Positions 37,333 to 39,145 of a stretch of DNA of 39,145 nucleotides are shown piece after piece. A program made the translations under genes and the position numbers. The stretch comes from a virus. The stretch is from positions 1 to 39,145 of the IMG/VR virus record IMGVR_UViG_3300024520_004761. One strand, given 5' to 3'. The notes below the pieces were generated by a model. That model searched no databases and had not been told where the DNA came from. It was given only the letters and a program-made list of their open reading frames with translations. Each line of letters begins with the position of its first letter. Positions within the stretch are counted from its first letter, which is position 1.

Positions 37333-38343
37333 ATGAATAATCACACACACGTATACAATTTTAAAAAGAAAATTAATCCATCCAAATTCACCGTAACACA
37401 ATCAGAAGATGACGTGGTAAAAAGCTTCTATTCTAATTCGTATAATCTAAAGACGACTTCTAATGAATATAAGTGCCAATTTATTGAAGCCGAAACTACC
37501 GATTATAAAAAACCACATATACTTCTTTGCATAAAGGACAATGCAGAACTTTTGCAATTTACTTTGAATAATATGAAGCAGAACAAGATTTTTGATTTTG
37601 CAAACGTATTAATAATTGATGATCGTTCAGAGACAGAACACATTAAGGCGATTGCTCTTGAAAGCGACTGTTCATATATGCGGGTAGATAACACCGCAAA
37701 TCAATTTAATTTTTCAATGCTGCACAATCTCGCAACTCACGCCCTGAAAACGAAATCACCAAACCTAAAAGATATTATTTTGTGGAGTTCAGATCTATGG
37801 ACAAATAATCCAGAGATGTTGCCAATACTTTATAAGAAGCACACTGAAAACAAAAATACAATCACAGGAACCAAGCTCCTTTATCCTACCAAAGATTTTT
37901 TATATCACAAGCCCGATAGAGCAGACAAGGTTCAATATGCCGGTTCTATGTTTGGACCAAGACCAAACGAGGTTGGGTTATTTGCCTTACACATGTTTCG
38001 CGGCTATCCCAAGGATGATCCAAAAGTAAATTGCAACAAAGGCGAGTTGTTTATAACGGGTGCCTTCTTGATTATAGATGCAGAATGGTATATAAAAACC
38101 GGGGGCTTTTGCCCATCTCTTAAAGCCTCATATCAGGATGTTGATTTGTGCCTAAGAGCAAACGAACAAGATCGACGTGTGATGTACTACGGCAAAGAAT
38201 TATATTTATACCATTATGAAAATCTCATTCTTAACACAATGAAAGAAGATTTAAAAAAAGATCAGTTAAGTGATAAACTATGGTATAAAGGTTTTTGGGA
38301 ACCAGAAAGAATCAAGAATCTATTATATGTTAATGAAACATAA
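37333..38343 (+). CDS. Glycosyltransferase family 2-like protein, 336 aa
   Basis: The core is LLCIKDNAELLQFTLNNM, VLIIDDRSETEHI, ILWSSDLWTNNPEMLPILY and LFITGAFLIIDAEWYIKTGGF, ending YQDVDLCLRANEQDRRVMY, the acceptor-base motif and C-terminal helix of GT2 enzymes. About 70 residues precede the GT core. ATG 37333, just after the upstream stop; an in-frame upstream codon is inside the previous gene. This is the last gene of the glycan block; AAGGAG starts the next gene. Confidence 0.78.
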   Translation: MNNHTHVYNFKKKINPSKFTVTQSEDDVVKSFYSNSYNLKTTSNEYKCQFIEAETTDYKKPHILLCIKDNAELLQFTLNNMKQNKIFDFANVLIIDDRSETEHIKAIALESDCSYMRVDNTANQFNFSMLHNLATHALKTKSPNLKDIILWSSDLWTNNPEMLPILYKKHTENKNTITGTKLLYPTKDFLYHKPDRADKVQYAGSMFGPRPNEVGLFALHMFRGYPKDDPKVNCNKGELFITGAFLIIDAEWYIKTGGFCPSLKASYQDVDLCLRANEQDRRVMYYGKELYLYHYENLILNTMKEDLKKDQLSDKLWYKGFWEPERIKNLLYVNET

Positions 38344-38352
38344 GGAGAATAC

Positions 38353-38544
38353 ATGACAAACTATAAATTATCTAATCAAGCAATCGGGGCCCTAATGATG
38401 GCTTTGCAAAAAGGCTTAATGGAACAGACGGACATAACAGGTATGTTAAAAGAATTTGTTTTGGTAAGTACAGCCGATGGACTGATTGTAGAGAATCCAC
38501 CCATACTAGAAGTGAAAGAACCAGAACAGGAAACAGTTGCCTAG
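38353..38544 (+). CDS. Small conserved phage protein, 63 aa
   Basis: NYKLSNQAIGALMMALQKGLMEQTDITGMLKEF is a run that I recall from small proteins of T4-like environmental phages (function unknown), followed by a short acidic tail with LIVENPP. AAGGAG precedes ATG 38353. No membrane segment. Overlaps the next gene by 8 bases. Confidence 0.65.
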   Translation: MTNYKLSNQAIGALMMALQKGLMEQTDITGMLKEFVLVSTADGLIVENPPILEVKEPEQETVA

Positions 38545-38803
38545 GTATTCTTATAATTGTAGCGAGTGCGATTCACATTTTGAGATTTTCCACTCCTTGC
38601 ATGAAACTTATACAATTTGTAAAAATTGTGGAGAAGATGGTTATATCGCCCGCATACCAAGCGAGATCTTTATAGCCCAAAAAGATTCTAAAATTCGTGG
38701 AGATTCTAAAGCTGGAAGCGTTGTTGAGAGTGCCATCGCTGAAGCGAAAGAAGAACTGAAGCAGGATCAATCTGACTTGAAAACCAGGAGGTATAAAAAA
38801 TGA
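38537..38803 (+). CDS. FmdB-type zinc-ribbon protein, 88 aa, TTG start
   Basis: The family opening PRYSYNCSECDSHFEIFHSL begins right after the TTG at 38537, so TTG is the start (AGGA lies 6 bases upstream). Two CxxC pairs, CSEC and CKNC, would bind one zinc ion, and IARIPSEIFIA follows as in FmdB-type regulators. The C-terminus is charged. Probably a small regulatory or phage DNA- or protein-binding factor. The next gene starts with ATGA. Confidence 0.78.
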   Translation: MPRYSYNCSECDSHFEIFHSLHETYTICKNCGEDGYIARIPSEIFIAQKDSKIRGDSKAGSVVESAIAEAKEELKQDQSDLKTRRYKK

Positions 38804-39145
38804 GTTATGTGATAATTTCTCTTTCGGTATTTGCGGGAATTTCTGTTCTCATTAATATTTTTATGTTTGGCTATGCTAAAAATACCTTGGTGAAGATCGA
38901 GACGGTTTATAATGCCGCCGAAGCAAGCACTGAAATTTTTAGCTTGATGGATGCGTTCAGAGAACACTTAAATTCTGTTTATGAAATGCCGACCTTTTAT
39001 GGTGATGAAACACTAAAGTCCCTCCTCGACCACACAAACGAGATGATAGAATATCTCAAAGGGTATGAAGAAATTTATTCCTTTACACAGCCAGAACTAG
39101 AGCAACAATTACTTCAGGCATCGGAGGATATGGAAAGTGACGAAG
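38800..39145 (+). CDS. Small membrane-anchored protein, partial (cut by window end)
   Basis: The start is ATG 38800 (ATGA overlap), after AGGAGG. Residues ~3-24 (YVIISLSVFAGISVLINIFMF) are one membrane-spanning helix; the rest is a polar, mostly helical domain on one side (NAAEASTEIFSLMDAFREHL, DETLKSLLDHTNEMIEYL). The frame remains open at the last base. No family assigned, though such single-helix proteins are common in T4-like marine phages. Confidence 0.7.
   Translation, partial: MSYVIISLSVFAGISVLINIFMFGYAKNTLVKIETVYNAAEASTEIFSLMDAFREHLNSVYEMPTFYGDETLKSLLDHTNEMIEYLKGYEEIYSFTQPELEQQLLQASEDMESDE

Noticed and set aside
1-39145. Bacterial chromosome or integrated prophage
   Set aside because: No integrase, attachment-site pair with flanking host genes or housekeeping genes are present; gene density, strand bias and marker genes indicate a lytic T4-like phage.

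Overview
The window reads as one segment of a T4-like (contractile-tailed) bacteriophage genome of the kind found in marine and freshwater viromes, not a bacterial chromosome. It is AT-rich and tightly packed. Every confident gene but one is on the + strand, with many ATGA or TAATG stop/start overlaps. Marker proteins typical of T4-like environmental phages are present: a PIN-PhoH protein, an ATP-grasp-free ligase/nucleotidyltransferase protein, a DUF1599-type protein, an HTH protein shared by such phages, an FmdB-like zinc ribbon, and tail or virion surface proteins. There are no ribosomal, metabolic housekeeping or integrase genes. The host cannot be named. Family assignments rest on motifs and recalled family features; no database search was run.

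Layout. (1) 1-1754: end of a DNA methyltransferase, a DEDDh exonuclease and a small unknown. (2) 1789-4471: five secreted-looking, Ser/Thr/Gly-rich proteins that I read as virion or tail-fibre proteins; two share a duplicated domain. (3) 4571-10343: small phage genes, two HExxH metallopeptidase-like proteins, an 876-residue RNA-ligase-like/NMNAT-like fusion protein with an acidic tail, a DUF1599-like protein and an HTH protein. (4) 10408-12200: an RNA and small-gene island with tRNA-Gly(UCC), a lone glycosyltransferase, a tmRNA whose gene is interrupted by a promoter plus a 69-residue protein gene, and a stray tRNA-like 3' end. (5) 12407-16298: a reverse-strand lipoprotein trypsin-like protease, PIN-PhoH, a third HExxH protein and a RecB/Cas4-like nuclease. 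(6) 16307-38343: about 22 kb of glycan genes. These include many glycosyltransferases, CMP-sugar synthetase- and sialate-synthase-like proteins, a pyruvyl transferase, a PLP aminotransferase, a WbqC protein, two 2-oxoglutarate dioxygenases, three methyltransferases, RmlC/RmlB/RmlD-like proteins, a sulfotransferase, a DUF2061-APS-kinase fusion, two HAD phosphatases, a nucleotidylyltransferase and two RgpF-like proteins. (7) 38353-39145: three small phage genes, the last cut by the window edge.

How it fits together. The glycan block could build or remodel a surface polysaccharide: a nonulosonate-like sugar is made and CMP-activated, a dTDP-deoxyhexose is made by RmlBCD-like enzymes, glycosyltransferases assemble a chain, and methyl, pyruvyl, sulfate and oxidative changes decorate it. 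It may alter the host envelope during infection or glycosylate virion proteins. RmlA, ATP sulfurylase, a flippase and a polymerase are not seen here and would have to come from the host or from elsewhere in the genome.

The most unusual object is the tmRNA (11135-11662). Its 5' half, tag frame, pseudoknots, P2 helix and 3' half are all recognisable. The proteolysis tag reads ANDNVALTLAA, and the acceptor stem keeps the G3.U70 alanine identity pair. Between the tag region and the 3' half lies a consensus sigma70 promoter, a strong Shine-Dalgarno and a complete protein gene.
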